From Loxodes magnus (Eukaryota; Ciliophora; Karyorelictea; Loxodida; Loxodidae), in contig CAMPDV010000213.1 of the NCBI GenBank assembly GCA_946699065.1, positions 1 to 64,000 of the forward strand: 64,000 nt of DNA, in the 5' to 3' direction. Position 1 is the first letter of the stretch, and each line of letters opens with the position of its first letter. This document shows positions 1 through 11,900 of the stretch, in pieces. The notes below the pieces were generated by a model. It worked only from the letters and a program-made list of their open reading frames with translations, was not told the DNA's origin and made no database searches. Position numbers and translations under genes: made by a program.

Positions 1-306
1 TATTTTATTAAATTTGTTATTAGCATATTTGATGAGCTCAGTTTTGATAACATCTGCTTCATGCTCTTTATTATTTGCCATTTTCTGATTATTTTTTTAG
101 TTTCTTTTGAGTTATAAAATTAAATTCTTACTTATAAGTAATTTTATATTTTTATAAAAAATCAAAATTTTTAAAAATATTTTCAATTTTTAAGTTACAT
201 TCTTCGACTCTTCTTCATCAATTTTATTATTTTTAATAAAAAACATTGTCTTCTCAGTTGTTTATAAATAAGAAAATTAAGATCCAAATACATTTTGCAT
301 TTTCAT

Positions 307-321
307 GGATTTAGGAATTTT
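307..321. repeat. Left target-site duplication of the 322-632 insertion
   Basis: GGATTTAGGAATTTT; its partner at 633-647 differs at one base. The uninterrupted homologue near 27.29 kb has a single equivalent site. Confidence 0.6.
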
Positions 322-632
322 AATTAATTTCAACTTAAAGAGTTTTGGACTGCAACTTCTTGTAGTTTAACGACCCCAACACTCCCTTCATGGGAAAACA
401 GGGATATCCTGTTGCTTTCGAAAGCAGCTGCCAGGGAGCTCCATCGCTATGGGCAGCCAGGCTTCAAGCCCCTACCAGGAGTGGATAATCAAAAGGAAGG
501 CGTTCCCTTGCAAAGGTTGACTTTAACCAGGGACTTTCTCAGCGACAGGAAAGGAACTTGTTCCTAGCCATAAAACCAGAAAGTACGATTCTGAAGTTCA
601 ATCTCAGCTCCCACCATCTTTTTAATTATCAA
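322..632. mobile_element. SINE-like GC-rich structured insertion with 15-bp target-site duplication
   Basis: A GC-rich island in very AT-rich DNA interrupts the LINE ORF2 fragment. The flanks carry a 15-bp direct repeat with one mismatch: GGATTTAGGAATTTT (307-321) and GGATTAAGGAATTTT (633-647), as expected after target-primed insertion. Inside are many short perfect hairpins: AACAGG/CCTGTT (397-413), GCTTTCGAAAGC (414-425), GCTGCC/GGCAGC (427-457), GGCTT/AAGCC (460-470) and AGGAAC/GTTCCT (552-565). The plus strand ends in CATCTTTTT (617-623), which would suit a pol III terminator. No RNA family was recognised. It could be a SINE, a retrocopied structured RNA or another non-autonomous element. 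Confidence 0.6.
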
Positions 633-647
633 GGATTAAGGAATTTT
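633..647. repeat. Right target-site duplication of the 322-632 insertion
   Basis: GGATTAAGGAATTTT, partner of 307-321. Confidence 0.6.
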
Positions 648-877
648 CTTGTCTATAAAACATTTAGAAATGATTAGTTCATTTTTTCTATATCTTTTTT
701 GGTTGTCTTATCTTGTATTTTCAATAATTATATTTATATTTATTAAATTTTCTAGTTTTTCTAATGCTAATTAGATAACTTTCAAGCTAACTTTTTCCAA
801 TCTAAACTAGAGTTTTAATATAAGCTATTGTTCTTATTTGGAAGCATAAAAATTAGATAAGATAAGTCAATTAACGT

Positions 878-1640
878 GATAACGCCTTCAATAAAATGAT
901 CACAGTTGATTAAAAAATTATTGGTAGTTATCTCCATATTCTTGAATTTCTTTGTCAGGATCAATTTCTTCTATTACATACCTTCTGGTGCGATTTAGCC
1001 CTTCTTTACGATTGGAATCTTATTCAAATCTCAGTCTTTGCCAAATATTAGTCTGGTTCTTCTCTCCTATGCATTAGCAATAGCTGGTCTCCATTGTACA
1101 ATTTTCTTCTAAATATTTTTCCATTTTCAGTGCAGTAAATTTTATTCAGTTTTTTCCAAATTTTCCAATTTTTATTTTTATTTAAATTTAAATTGTCTGC
1201 AGTTTTATATAAATGTCATATTTTAAAGCAGTAGAAACATCTTGAATTGCAGTTTTTTGTATCATGTCCTGATTTTTTTAATTTTTTCGCATTTAAATTT
1301 TTTTTCCGATTAGAAAAAAATTTATAATTTTTTATTCCACAATCATAGGATTATTATGAAGGAAAAGAAGTTATTACTAATTATTTTGCCTATTATTTTA
1401 TTTTAGTTTAAACTCCGTTTTTTTCCAGTTCTTCGCTGAGTTGAGAGTTTGAGGCTTTGTTTCTTATTTCTGTTTCAGTCATTGATTTTCACTTTATAAT
1501 TATTGCACAGTAAAAATCAAAAATTCAATCCGTTAATTCAGGGTCAAGTAATGACTATTACATCTTTTTACTTTCCGTTTCTAGGGAGTATATTTCAATG
1601 AGAGAATTTTATTAGTTTATGTTCTTCTAATTATAATATC
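878..1640 (-). pseudogene. LINE ORF1 (zinc-knuckle) pseudogene
   Basis: The reverse strand is similar over most of its length to the ORF1 at 37098-37878, including the ACTCCCTAGAA and ATAATTATAAA stretches. A CCHC zinc knuckle is visible at about 1239-1199: CFYC-FKI-TGA-H-LYK, where TGA replaces the usual Gly codon and a one-base shift precedes the last Cys. A TRRYVIEEIDPDKE stretch near 985 matches the TRNAIEEASSEED stretch of the 37 kb copy. The usual C-terminal end (W-x-x-K-Q-R-stop) is still recognisable at 898-876 but mutated. ORF1 of non-LTR elements binds element RNA. This copy has several frame breaks and cannot be functional. Confidence 0.6.
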
Positions 1641-1690
1641 CTTCAAGGTAGTCAGTTTGGTTTACATTTTTAGCGAATTTTACCTTCTAT

Positions 1691-2404
1691 TTAATGAGCA
1701 TTTGATTTAAAATTAGAAGAATATAATCATAAAAAAGAACTTGGATTATAGAGTGCGTAGAACCTCAATGGTGCGCAGCTCTTTATATTAAACTTCCAAA
1801 ATTTCTTCTTTATTAATTCAAAATTATTTAAGAATCCTTCAAATTTAGTGTTATTTACTTTTTTGTATAGCTAAATTGCAAACCTAATAAGTCTTTAAAT
1901 TTGCACCTAAATTATTAAATCTTTAATCATTTATTATTTGAAAATTATATGCTTCAATGAAATTAATAATTAAAAGCATTATCTTATAATTTATATCTAT
2001 TATTACTTCCATAACCTTATAAAAGAGCATTGGAAACTCCATTAATATAACAGGATAGTTTCCTACTACATTAAGAAAAGATCTAAGTTTAATATGATTA
2101 TTCTTAACTATTATAGGTTTTTCGTCATTGGAATATAGCATGTTATGAAATGAAAATTGCCTATTTTTACTAGTAGAAATTAATCATTTTATTCTTTGAA
2201 ATATATCTTTATTTACATCGAATTGATATTTTTTTAAATAAGCAAGCAGATTCCATCAGCTCTTTGAGTTTCATCACAATTTTTATAATAAGTTCTATAT
2301 TTTTAATTATATAATAAAAAGACTTGATGCTGTTAAATCTTATTGATTTAAAAAGACAAGTATTATAACATAATATAGCATAACATTTTAGATTAATGTG
2401 GCGT
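1691..2404. other. AT-rich stretch without recognised gene
   Basis: Apart from the hairpin motif at 1741-1786, I see only AT-rich sequence. The small frames here under the standard code look like chance. Confidence 0.4.
1741..1786. repeat. Hairpin motif shared with the 28.1 kb insertion
   Basis: GATTATAGAGTGCGTAGAAC followed by CTCAATGGTGCGCAGCTCTTT. The same motif (GAGCGCGTAGCAC ... GGTGCGCAGCTC) opens the insertion at 28119. GAGY pairs with GCTC in both copies, while the inner stem is good only at 28.1 kb. The TAG...TTGG part resembles a tRNA D-arm/A-box, so this may be the head of a tRNA-derived SINE. No B-box was found. Confidence 0.4.
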
Positions 2405-2640
2405 AACCTTTATTGGCTTTTCACAATAAAAAATTTTAATGATAAGTAAAAGCGTTTAACGCATACTTACTTGCTCTTCCTTGTCATGAGTCTTGATGAT
2501 TTAAAATTTTTTTTCGATAGGTAAAATCTCTATCATTGTCTATTGACTTCATTAACTGCTTATTAGTCATAGGAAGCTTCCTTGCTTAGTTTGATTTTTT
2601 TCTATAAAGTAAAGCTTCTTTTGCGCAGTACATTTTAAAA
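2405..2640 (-). pseudogene. LINE ORF1 C-terminal remnant
   Basis: The reverse strand encodes the NDRDFTYRKK stretch found in other ORF1 copies (NENDSDQAYRKK at about 18.97 kb, ECEQTYRK at about 25.6 kb). It then has a degraded version of the ORF1 end at 2428-2400, in which the Trp codon reads TGA and the stop reads TTA. Only the C-terminal third is recognisable. Confidence 0.5.
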
Positions 2641-2989
2641 AGAGCTTAGCATAATATTCTTATTATTCTCTTTTATTTTTATTAAAATTGATAATGATAT
2701 TTTATAAAATTATCAATTTTTAATTTCTGTTTATAAATTTTAAATCAAAAAAACTTTAAAATGTTCTTGTTTTAAGCTTTAAAATTAAAAAGTAAAATCA
2801 AGTGATACAATCTAATATTGGAACTTTTAATTATAATTAAAAAGAATATATAAATTTAAATATGTTAGAAATAGAAAAATAGGTAATTATTCTTAGTATT
2901 TAATCTATGAGAACAAAAAAATATGTATTTATATTTGATATTTGAAAATCAAAAAATTCCTTTCTGATTGTAAGATTTAAGTAATCTTA

Positions 2990-3205
2990 AGCTTATTAAT
3001 AAGTTGATAAGATACTTAAAATCAAATAATGCTTGAAAGCTCTCTACCTCTCCCGTTTTTTTATCGAAGCTAATCTTTGAAAGGTATTTACTGGCTTTCC
3101 ATCCATCATTCATTAGGGCGCATAATTAGATATAAACTTCTTCTATATCAATTGATCTATTGTAATATAATCCTTATATAGTTCTTCATAAGTCTTAATC
3201 TTTTT
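2990..3205 (-). pseudogene. Unrecognised coding fragment
   Basis: With TAA/TAG as Gln, the reverse strand gives an open, protein-like stretch containing MNDGWKASKYLSKISFDKK followed by GEVESFQALF. Base composition is less AT-biased than the flanks. No family recognised. A TGA upstream of the stretch and its short length suggest a remnant. Confidence 0.3.
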
Positions 3206-4004
3206 GCTTCTTTCAACTCAGAAACATCGTATAATTAAATGAGTAATAAATTTGTTTTAAATATTTTTTTAGTATTTAGATATAAATTTATTTTTATCTT
3301 TGATTCTTTAATTAAACGGATCCCTTTTGTTGTTTTATTTGATATTTTGATTAATATTTTAAATAAAATTAGTTATGTTATTACTATACTAGAAATTATA
3401 ATTTGTTAGGATTCTTTTGTTGTAATTATTTGATAAATGTTTAATAATTAATATTTTCTTTTATGTAAAGTATAAAATTAGTTAAAATATGTATATTTAT
3501 TTTACTATTTTTAATCATTTAAAAAATGTATATTTTTAAGTTTAGAATTAATTAGATTCATAAACTTTAAATTTAGTTTTAATATAATTTTCTATATTTC
3601 CTTAATTAAGAAGATTAACTCCAATATTTAGTAGCAAATTCAATAATAATAACTTTTAAATATTTTTACATATTATTAAAGTTGCTATTTATTGGAAAAC
3701 TATAGCTTATTAAAGCATTAAATTAATAATTACAAAGGTTAAGCTTTATAATTAAGATACTTAATCTCTATATTTATAAAATAACTTAATGCAAATTATA
3801 ATGTTCTTCAATTTTCTAAATTATATAGAATAACTAAACTTATAAACTTATTTTACTATCAGTAATTAATCTATTACTACTATAGCCTTTTTTAAAATCT
3901 CTTTTTATACAAAGAAACTATAAAATGTAATATATTATAGAATATCATTAATATAAATAACAATTTTTAATCAAATAACATATCTAACATATCATAACTT
4001 ATTA
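3206..4004. other. AT-rich stretch without recognised gene
   Basis: Very AT-rich; no repeat unit, RNA or coding signal that I can support. Confidence 0.4.
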
Positions 4005-4700
4005 ATGTGGCGGTCGTCTTTATTTTATTTGCCACAAATCAGAAAAGTTTTGATATTTCATAGGAAATCTTGGAGAGATATCATTCTTATTACATTTTCT
4101 TTCGATTTCTTTGCTGTATTGATTATTCTTTCATCAATTCCATTCACTCTTCACTTGAGATATGTGAATCTAATTATTTTTATTACATTTTTTTATATCA
4201 GAAACAATCTACTTTCAATTAGTGTCTTTATTTGCTTTTATATTTTTCTTTACTTGCTGATGAGTCTGTTAATCTTCTTTGAAGATGTCTCAATTTATGC
4301 TCAATATTATTTTAAAATTAATCCAACATTGTCTAGTCTAATTTTTTCAAGTCTTGTTAATTAAATATAGATCTATGTGTGTTATTTTGATTCTGGCTTT
4401 TTAATCTTTTCCAATTGACTTTAGTATGGAAGTATCTTTTATATATCATGCTTCGTTTTTGACAATATACCTTTTATAAAATCTTAATGCCCTTATCAAT
4501 TTCTTCTCTTATCCTTCCTTGTAAAGACCACACTAAGTTTTCAAATATGTGGCTACTTCAGACTATTTCTACCAAACCAAGATTTAGGAATGTGATTTTA
4601 TCCTTTATATTGCTGAGGTTAAGATTATCTAAATTCTGTGTAATTTGTTATTTTCTTAATAAAATTAAAAAATAGAAGGCTTCAAAAAAAGGTTTCTACA
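4005..4700 (-). pseudogene. LINE ORF1 remnant
   Basis: The reverse strand ends with DLWQIKQRR (about 4040-4010), matching the conserved ORF1 terminus W-x-x-K-Q-R, with the stop TGA changed to CGA. A preceding stretch (PRFPMKYQNFS) is open in the same frame. Farther upstream the similarity fades. The 119-codon forward frame over this region under the standard code is probably an artefact of the reverse-strand remnant. Confidence 0.4.
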
Positions 4701-4920
4701 CACCTCCAAGAAGGAGAGAAAACCAAAAACCACTCTCAGCCAGTCTTCTTTTACTTAACACTAAGCTTTTTCTTAATAATCCGGAACATAGGTTCAAGAA
4801 GAACAGAAGTAATCTAAGAAAATTACCCATGCAATCACCCCAACATCTCAGGAGAAACCCAGAAAGCAGACTTCATCTACTTTGCACTAGGAGGTATGAG
4901 AACTTAATCCTTCTGGCCAG

Positions 4921-5400
4921 ATGAGCATGGAATAGCTCATCAAAGTAGTCCTAAATCTCCAGGAAGAGATCAAGAAGCTAAAGAAGGATATTGAGAAGCT
5001 AATGCAACAGTTTACCTAGTTGTTTCGTAACAAGGTTTAACATTAAGCCTCACATAAATACTAGAATCTGCTATATTCTAAAGAAAGAAGTATATAAAGA
5101 TGCTTAATAAGTATACCCAAAATCAAGATTAAGAAAGGTAGAGAATGCGAAAAGAAAAACCAAGATCCAAAAGAGATAAAGTTTTAAGGGAAATGTAAGT
5201 TAAATCTAAAAAAGAAAAAAGTGAATTAAAAATGGAGTAGCTGAGAATGAAGATACGAGATCTCGAACTTGGTGGAAGACTAATTTATATTTAAGAAACC
5301 AAACTGAAGACAAATTTAAAAGTTGATAAGTAGCCCAAGTGTTTATCTTAAGAAGATATTAAAGACGTAGCTATTCAAAGGAAATTGCTTCCTTATAACT
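4921..5400 (+). pseudogene. Family X coiled-coil protein, older copy
   Basis: From ATG 4921, with TAA/TAG as Gln, the frame reads MSMEQLIKVVLNLQEEIKKL, a clear amphipathic coiled coil. After a shift it continues with KRDKVLREMQVKSKKEKSEL and QLRMKIRDLELGGRL. The segment 5025-5400 has a diverged homologue at 50698-51110. Weaker homologues lie at about 40.7 and 43.9 kb, sharing the pattern K-S-E-x5-L-R-x-x-x-x-x-L-E-L-x3-L-Y. The 240 bases upstream (4680-4920) are unusually GC-rich and may be the same gene in another frame. Function unknown; a structural or Gag-like role is only a guess. Confidence 0.4.
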
Positions 5401-7124
5401 TAATTAACTTTCAGTTTATTCTTTATATATACTTAAAAATGTAAAAAAGCATAAATTATCAAAGTTACTTTTAGTTTAAAATTATTCTTTTAAAAGTTGT
5501 TTATTGTGTTCTTAAAATAAAGTAGCTTATTAATTAATAGATTATTCTATTTTATCTATTATATTCTATTTGCTATTTTTTAATTTTCTCTTTACTCTTT
5601 TTATTTTTATAATTATTGATCTTAGTCAGTTAATATTATATTTAGATTTGATAGTTAGTCCTCTATGTTTTTTCTTTAGTTATCTATTTTTTCTTTTTAT
5701 TCTTGAATAACTTGCATCCATATATCTTTTATAAACCATTATAATAGATATATTAACCTACTTAATCTTAAATATTTAAATCCTGCTAATTTAGTTTCTA
5801 GTTAAGTAACTGTGCTATAAACTATCTATTTCCTGCTTATTACTCACATTTATCTATAATAATCTCTTCGAGTTAGACATAGTCATTTTATTTGCTACTA
5901 TTAATTATGTACTTTCGATAAGTTAGAATTAATCTTATCTTTTGATCTATCTAATTAGCTTAAAATTTAATTAAAGTACTATTAGCAAATATGAATAACC
6001 TAGGAAATTATTAGCTCACTTGCTTCTAGTATGGTATTTCTAGTAGCAAGCTTTGATTAGTTTATCTGTTATTAAGCTTTACTAAAAATAGCTATTTTAT
6101 CTTATAAATGCATAGTTTAATTTAATAATAACTGCTTTTTTATTTTACTCCTATAGGACCCTAATTTTTTCCTATATAAGTATATTTTAATGATTGTGAG
6201 TTGATATTAGGCAAGTATTACATGCAAGTTAATTATCTCAAGTACATATGATAGATAATTAAAGCTGATGTTCTTTACACAAGTTCTAGACTTTAATTTC
6301 AATTTATTTAAGCTCATGAACAACTTAGTTTATTTAGAGTTATGAAGATTGCAAGCTTAAGCTTTTCCTACTTCCCTCTTAATCTTTCTACAGTATCATT
6401 TTGTTACTATTGTTTCCTCAACTAGGTATGAGATTTAACTATATTATTAATTTTATTATAGATTAAGTATATTGCTATCTTGACTTCATTTCCCTTCTAA
6501 CATCAATTAAAAATTTGGTTTTTAAGTTAATAAAACTTCTTAAGTAAAATTTTCTGGACTTGACTAGCTTTTTTTAAGCCAATTAGTATCTCTACAATTT
6601 TATTAGATTTCAGTCTCTTTTTACCAAATTCATTTTTAATTAACTATGAGTCACTTAAATTTGCTGTGCTTACTTACTAAAATAATAATCAAATTTTAGA
6701 TTTTTACTTTCATACCAGTTTCTCTTCTAAAAATATTTAACCCTCTACTCTTATTCTTAGTGTTATTTTTTATTTAGTTTGATAATAAGGTTTATCATTT
6801 AATCTTTCTTATAGTTTGCTCATCTTTTCTACCTTGAAATAATATACAGACTTTTATTTTCCGGTTTAGGTTTCTGTCACTTTTATTCAACTAATTTTAT
6901 TATCTAAAAACAAAATTAGGCTTCGAATAATTAGATTTGTTATTTCTTTAAGATCTTTTTTATCTTTTTTATTTGTTCCTTTTGGCTGTATTATAACTTA
7001 ATTGTAATAATATGCTTGTGTAGCAAAATTATTAAATCTTGAATCAACTTTCATTAATACCTGATTCCTCTATAATTTTATTAATTTTAGTAATTTCTTT
7101 CCTTCTTAGCTATTTCTTTAACCT
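5401..7124. other. AT-rich segment absent from the 50.7-52 kb homologue
   Basis: From about 5.5 to 8.14 kb this sequence is missing between the homologous flanks at about 51.15-51.19 kb. I see no recognisable protein in 5401-7124. Strings of TAA/TAG-rich open sequence exist on both strands but are not distinctive. Confidence 0.35.
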
Positions 7125-8150
7125 TCACTTAATAACCTTCAGTTAATTAATTTTATGAAAGAGTTAGAATTTTTCATTTTTCTCTTCTTCTTAAATTAAT
7201 ATTTTTTAAACATGGTTTTTTCCTTCTAGCTGTTGCATTTTTTAGAAGCGTTGTTTGCTTAAAACAATCTAGCTACAGTAATGAATTATTTTTCTTTGAG
7301 AGTCTATTTTAAAACTAAGTAATTTAAGAAGTTTGATTAAAAAATAAGTCAGCAGACTTAACTTATCCTCCATTTGGGTAAGACTTGAATTGTATTGTGA
7401 ATTTGAAATGTTAATAGTTTTTGATGTTTAGGCATAATGATTTGAATAATAGATATTGACTAAAAGTCTTATCTTTATTAATAACTAAATTAATTAAATA
7501 AATATCTTTAATTTACTTTTTAAGCATTACTATTAAACTAAGATATAATTAGTATCTTTTGATAGTTAGATACTTTCTTACTTATTTAAAGTCTTTATTA
7601 ATACTAAGATTTTTAAACTTTAGTATTATAATTTTAATTTAAGGTATTTTAGTTATTAGAGGATTTATTATTTCAGAGTTTAAATTTGTATATTACACTA
7701 ATACCGCCTAAATTTACTGAGCTCCTTTTATAAATCTAAAATCCTTACTCCTCTGTTCTTATCTTTATTTTTATAAAGTACTGCTTTTACTCCTTTCTCA
7801 ATCCAGTAAAATCCTAGTTTTTCTAAGTCAACCTAGCCTCTTAGATTTATTTCTGTTTTTTGCTATAAAATCTAAAAAGCTGAGAGATTTCGAGTTTTGA
7901 ATCCAATTTCTAAAGAAGAAAGTAATTTAAAACTTAAAAATACTACAGCTTATGAATCTTACTTCTCTAGCCCTTCTAAAGAACAATATAACTCTTACAA
8001 GCTACTCATATGATCAAAATCAAAGCCATTCTACTGTTGAGAAATATATTTAACTCTAAGCTGATTTTTCTTTCTATTACTCTCTTTATAAGACCAACAA
8101 TATGAATTATGTGTATGATTACAGAGCAACAAGTAAATTAATGCTCTCAT
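7125..8150 (-). CDS. Unrecognised 341-residue protein (family Y), ciliate code
   Basis: An ATG at 8150 opens a reverse-strand frame of 342 codons that stays free of TGA to 7125. Its N-terminal half is the more protein-like, for example GFDFDHMSSLQELYCSLEGL, then EIGFKTRNLSAFQ, then GFYWIEKGVKAVLYKNKDK. The C-terminal half is rich in Leu, Ile, Lys and Gln. No catalytic motif was recognised. TGA is the only stop, so in this composition a chance frame of this size is unlikely but not impossible. The N-terminal composition is the stronger argument. Related but broken reverse-strand sequence may exist at 45.6-48.3 kb. The frame fills one end of a segment missing from the second copy, so it may have arrived by insertion. 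Confidence 0.45.
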
Positions 8151-8950
8151 TTAGCATACTTACTTTAAGAATCTTGCATAGGGTTTATTATACTATCATT
8201 TAAGCTTATTTTACCTAAGAACTTAAATCTAAGCAAATATAAGTTACACTGCTTATCTTACTATCAAAATACTCTATATAATCATATCAAACTTTAGCAT
8301 AACTAACTATAGCTATATGCTTATTATATCAAAAAGCAAGAGAACCAACATTAATACAGTATTAGCTTACTAAAACTCAAATAGTACCTATTATTTTTAT
8401 GCTAAGAAATAAAAGAAATTGTCTATTCTTTAAATGCAAGAGATTGGTATTATTTCAATAAGAGTGAAATTACTAAGAATTTTTCATCTTTAATAATCTT
8501 AAACTAAAATACTAGTTATTATCATTCTTTCCTATTAGTTATAATGATAAAGCCATTTAAGTATTATGGATATAGTACCAGTTCTCAATAGCTATTTACT
8601 ATACTTTTTATCTATGTGCAAAATATTAAAAATGTAATTTTCTAATTCCCAATTTAAAGAGCATCAAGAATTGTAAGATGCTTGATACTCTTTAGCGTCA
8701 GTCTACTCCTTCCTATACATAGTAATATCTATAACTCTAAATATTAATTTTAAAGTAATCTTTCTTCTAAGCTATCTGTTTCTATATTAGTTATTAGATG
8801 TTACTCCTTTGCTATTAGCAGATTATATATCCATCATACTTAACTTTAAAATATTATTATACTTCTATGGTATCTTTAATATCTTAGATATTCCTAATGA
8901 AACTGAGTATATCGCTAGTGTCTCTTTTTGTATTATAAAATTAAAGAATC
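8151..8950. repeat. Older diverged repeat of 51180-51960
   Basis: Direct-orientation similarity to about 51.18-51.96 kb, with many substitutions and small indels, clearly lower by eye than the identity of blocks A and B downstream. No gene identified. Confidence 0.6.
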
Positions 8951-11900
8951 AATTAGTTTCTACCTAATATAAGCTAAATGATTTGCTTATTGATAAAGAA
9001 TCATATTTTTTAAATATCTAATCTAAAGAATGACAAAGCAAGACTTTGAATTATCTGATTATATCTAATAACTTAGAGAAGCCTCTAGCTGGATTCAAGT
9101 TCTAAAAGGAAAATTTTCAAATAATTATTCTATTTAGGTAGGTTTTTGAAGTATATGAATATCCAGCAAGTATTGATAACATAGTAATCTCTGTTTGAAG
9201 AAGAAAATCGGCAAATCATCCTACCTCTATACAATAAGACACCGTTCTGAATTTATATAAAGTGAGAACTTAGTTGTTTTAAACCATTCAAATTAATTTT
9301 TGAAATATCTATTTATTAGAACACAAGGATTAAATACAAAACTAAGGTTAACACCTTAGCGTAATGATCAAGATGTTTTGTGAAAGTTTAGATTTATTTG
9401 AGTTTTTCTTCAGAAAGTAAATTTTTATAGTTTATTGACACTATCAATTCCTGTTTTAGTCGCTTTACTTAGACAAAATAGTATTTATAGCTTCAATTAT
9501 CTAATATATTTAAGATTCACAAATATTTAATCTTAGATAGAGATTTATCATTCACTTTAATATAGAGATATCTTTAAAGATATTAATTTTGTTACTTTTT
9601 ATTGTATTGTAGTATTAATTTGAATTATCAGAAACTCTTCAATTACCTTTATTTTATATCCTTAAACATTAAAATTGTAATGTTACTTATATCTGACTAG
9701 AGTAAGTATTATATAATAAAATTGAAATTTAAGCGAAAATTGATTTTATTCTTATCCTAAACCTTTGAATTCTCTATTTTTCACCCTTTTCTTTCTATCT
9801 TTTGTTAATATTGATGATGAAATTGAAAGAGCTAGTTTTTAATTATCTAACCTTATAGTTATTTGTATTTATAATTTAATTGGCTAATTATATGACTTAA
9901 GAGGTACTATCATAATTAAGATCTGCTACTTTTAAAAACTTACTTTTACTATTTATTGAATTGCAAAATTTAAAAGAAGGAATTAAAGAGAAACCTAGGA
10001 ATTCAATCAAATTAGACTTTTAGCTTTTTACGAGTGACAAAGGTTGAAGGCTCATTTAATAGAGAAGGACGTACATAAGATGATTATATTTAACCATTTG
10101 AAGAATGAGAAGAAATTAGTGATGATAGGTAAATAAAAGATACAATTAAAAGGAATAAAAGTAGGAAATATTAAAGTTTAAGTTATAGAAGAGAAATAGT
10201 AAGATATAGCTCTAGAAAGCGTCTAGATTAGAAGATTGTTTGATATATAAAGAATATTAATATATCAAGATGGTACTTATTAGAAAAGTATCAGATCGTA
10301 TAAGAGGTTATAACTAGACTGAGTTCTAATAAATCGAAAGATTACCTTAATTCTAAGCGCTATTTAAGTTAAACAAACTGTCAATAGAACTATCCTTTTT
10401 AAAGTATTGGAAAATTTACTACATAAGCTTAATAGTTAAAGGTTAAAAAATATTATCAATAATAGAAGAGCTATAAATAGCAAAGACTGGATCAAGCTCG
10501 AGCAATCAGCATTTCCTGCAATCATTATAATAGCTCTAAGATATTTAACTTTGTAAGCACTAATGATATCCTAAACTTCCTCTGTACTATAATTTGGCAC
10601 TTAAATATTGTAAATATAATAGAAGGATATAAAATAAACTGAAGCCAATTAATTATCTATGAAGTTTGTAAGAAAATACTACGTTAAGTTGCAAAAAAAT
10701 ATTAAAATTTTTATTTGTAAAGTAACTACAAAAGAAACATACAATGAGGCATTAATGTAAGATTCGGATTAAAGATATTAAAGTCGAAGACTAAATCAAA
10801 ATAGCATGTTATGATTAATTAAGAGATGAAGCTATTTGGAATCTGCAAATTATTTTTGAAAAGGAAAAAGTGAAACAAAAAGGAAAAAGTGAAACAAAAA
10901 GGAAAATACTCAATAGTCTTTATTAAGAAGAAAGAGAAAAATAAAACAGAACTTTAAATTTCAACCACTCCTGATTATAAACTTTCAGAAATCTGAATCT
11001 ACAGCTTGGATTGTAGTGATATTAAGAGTTATTATTAAAAAAATAGTAAAAAGAAAAGAGACAACTTAGATGTCAGAATAACTTGATTTTCAATTATTAA
11101 GAATTGATAAATATCTAATACGAAAGCAAAGCTACAAAGCTGAAGAAATATACAAAAACTCATTTAAATAATGATAATGAATTTTCAAATTAAGATTTAT
11201 AAACAGGAGATCATTAGTGAAATAAAAAACAAATCTTAAATTTCTAAACAATTAATTAATCATTTGAGTATAAACCTTAGTTTTAGTTAAATAGATAAAA
11301 TATTCTAATTTTAATGAATATCGTAAATAAGTAATCTTGCATCTTACATAATAGAAGATACTTTCTTAGTTCAATTTTAAATAGATCTTAAAAAAATATT
11401 TTGAGATAGTTGTTAAATTAGTAAGCTATGAACTGAATTAACTACTAGATTTATTATTTTTAAGTTACTTCTTCCTTTTAAAAGTAAAATGGAAGAATTT
11501 TCCCTATCTTTTATAGAATTACGTCTTAATTGTTTTTCTTTCTTTCTATTTTTGCTTTAGTTCAGCTGGATAAGCATTTTATCCTTTTCTCTTAATACTA
11601 TACTTTGATTAGCTCTTGTATAGATCTTAGGTTAATTATTTAAGGAACGGAAACCAGATAGTCTAGTCTTAGGTTTTTCTCATCTTCACATATTCTTTCA
11701 GGTCCCAATGCTTGTAATTTAGTAATTAGGGCTATGAATTTTATTTAACTAACTACAGGATACCTCTCTAAAATACTGTTTCTAGCTTTTTATAATGATA
11801 TGGTATAGAAAAATTTAACTGAATACAACCTTCTGTTTTTTTAGATTTTCGATAACTAAGCATTTCTGCTTTTACTCTGATTAAATGCAAAGTATTAAAA

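Larger units (their letters stand above)
1..855 (-). pseudogene. LINE ORF2 fragment (reverse transcriptase N-terminal part), split by an insertion
   Basis: Read on the reverse strand with TAA/TAG as Gln, bases 83 to 1 encode NNKEHEADVIKTELIKY, which matches NNKQNGADGIKTELVKY in the LINE ORF2 at about 27.54 kb. This is the stretch just before the catalytic reverse-transcriptase motifs. The upstream part (about 855 to 633) aligns base by base with about 27.09-27.31 kb. The two parts are separated by a GC-rich insertion at 322-632. The endonuclease domain is absent: ORF1 sequence abuts the RT region near 860-880. Frameshifts and the left window edge make this a partial pseudogene. Family membership rests on homology inside the window plus the known layout of APE-type non-LTR elements. 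Confidence 0.7.

Noticed and set aside
471-484. ACCAGGAGTGGA, identical to a conserved 18S rRNA 12-mer
   Set aside because: Flanking bases do not align with 18S on either side; taken as chance within the structured insertion.
4005-4364. 119-codon forward frame under the standard code
   Set aside because: Hydrophobic low-complexity frame antisense to an ORF1 remnant; the region's genes use the ciliate code.
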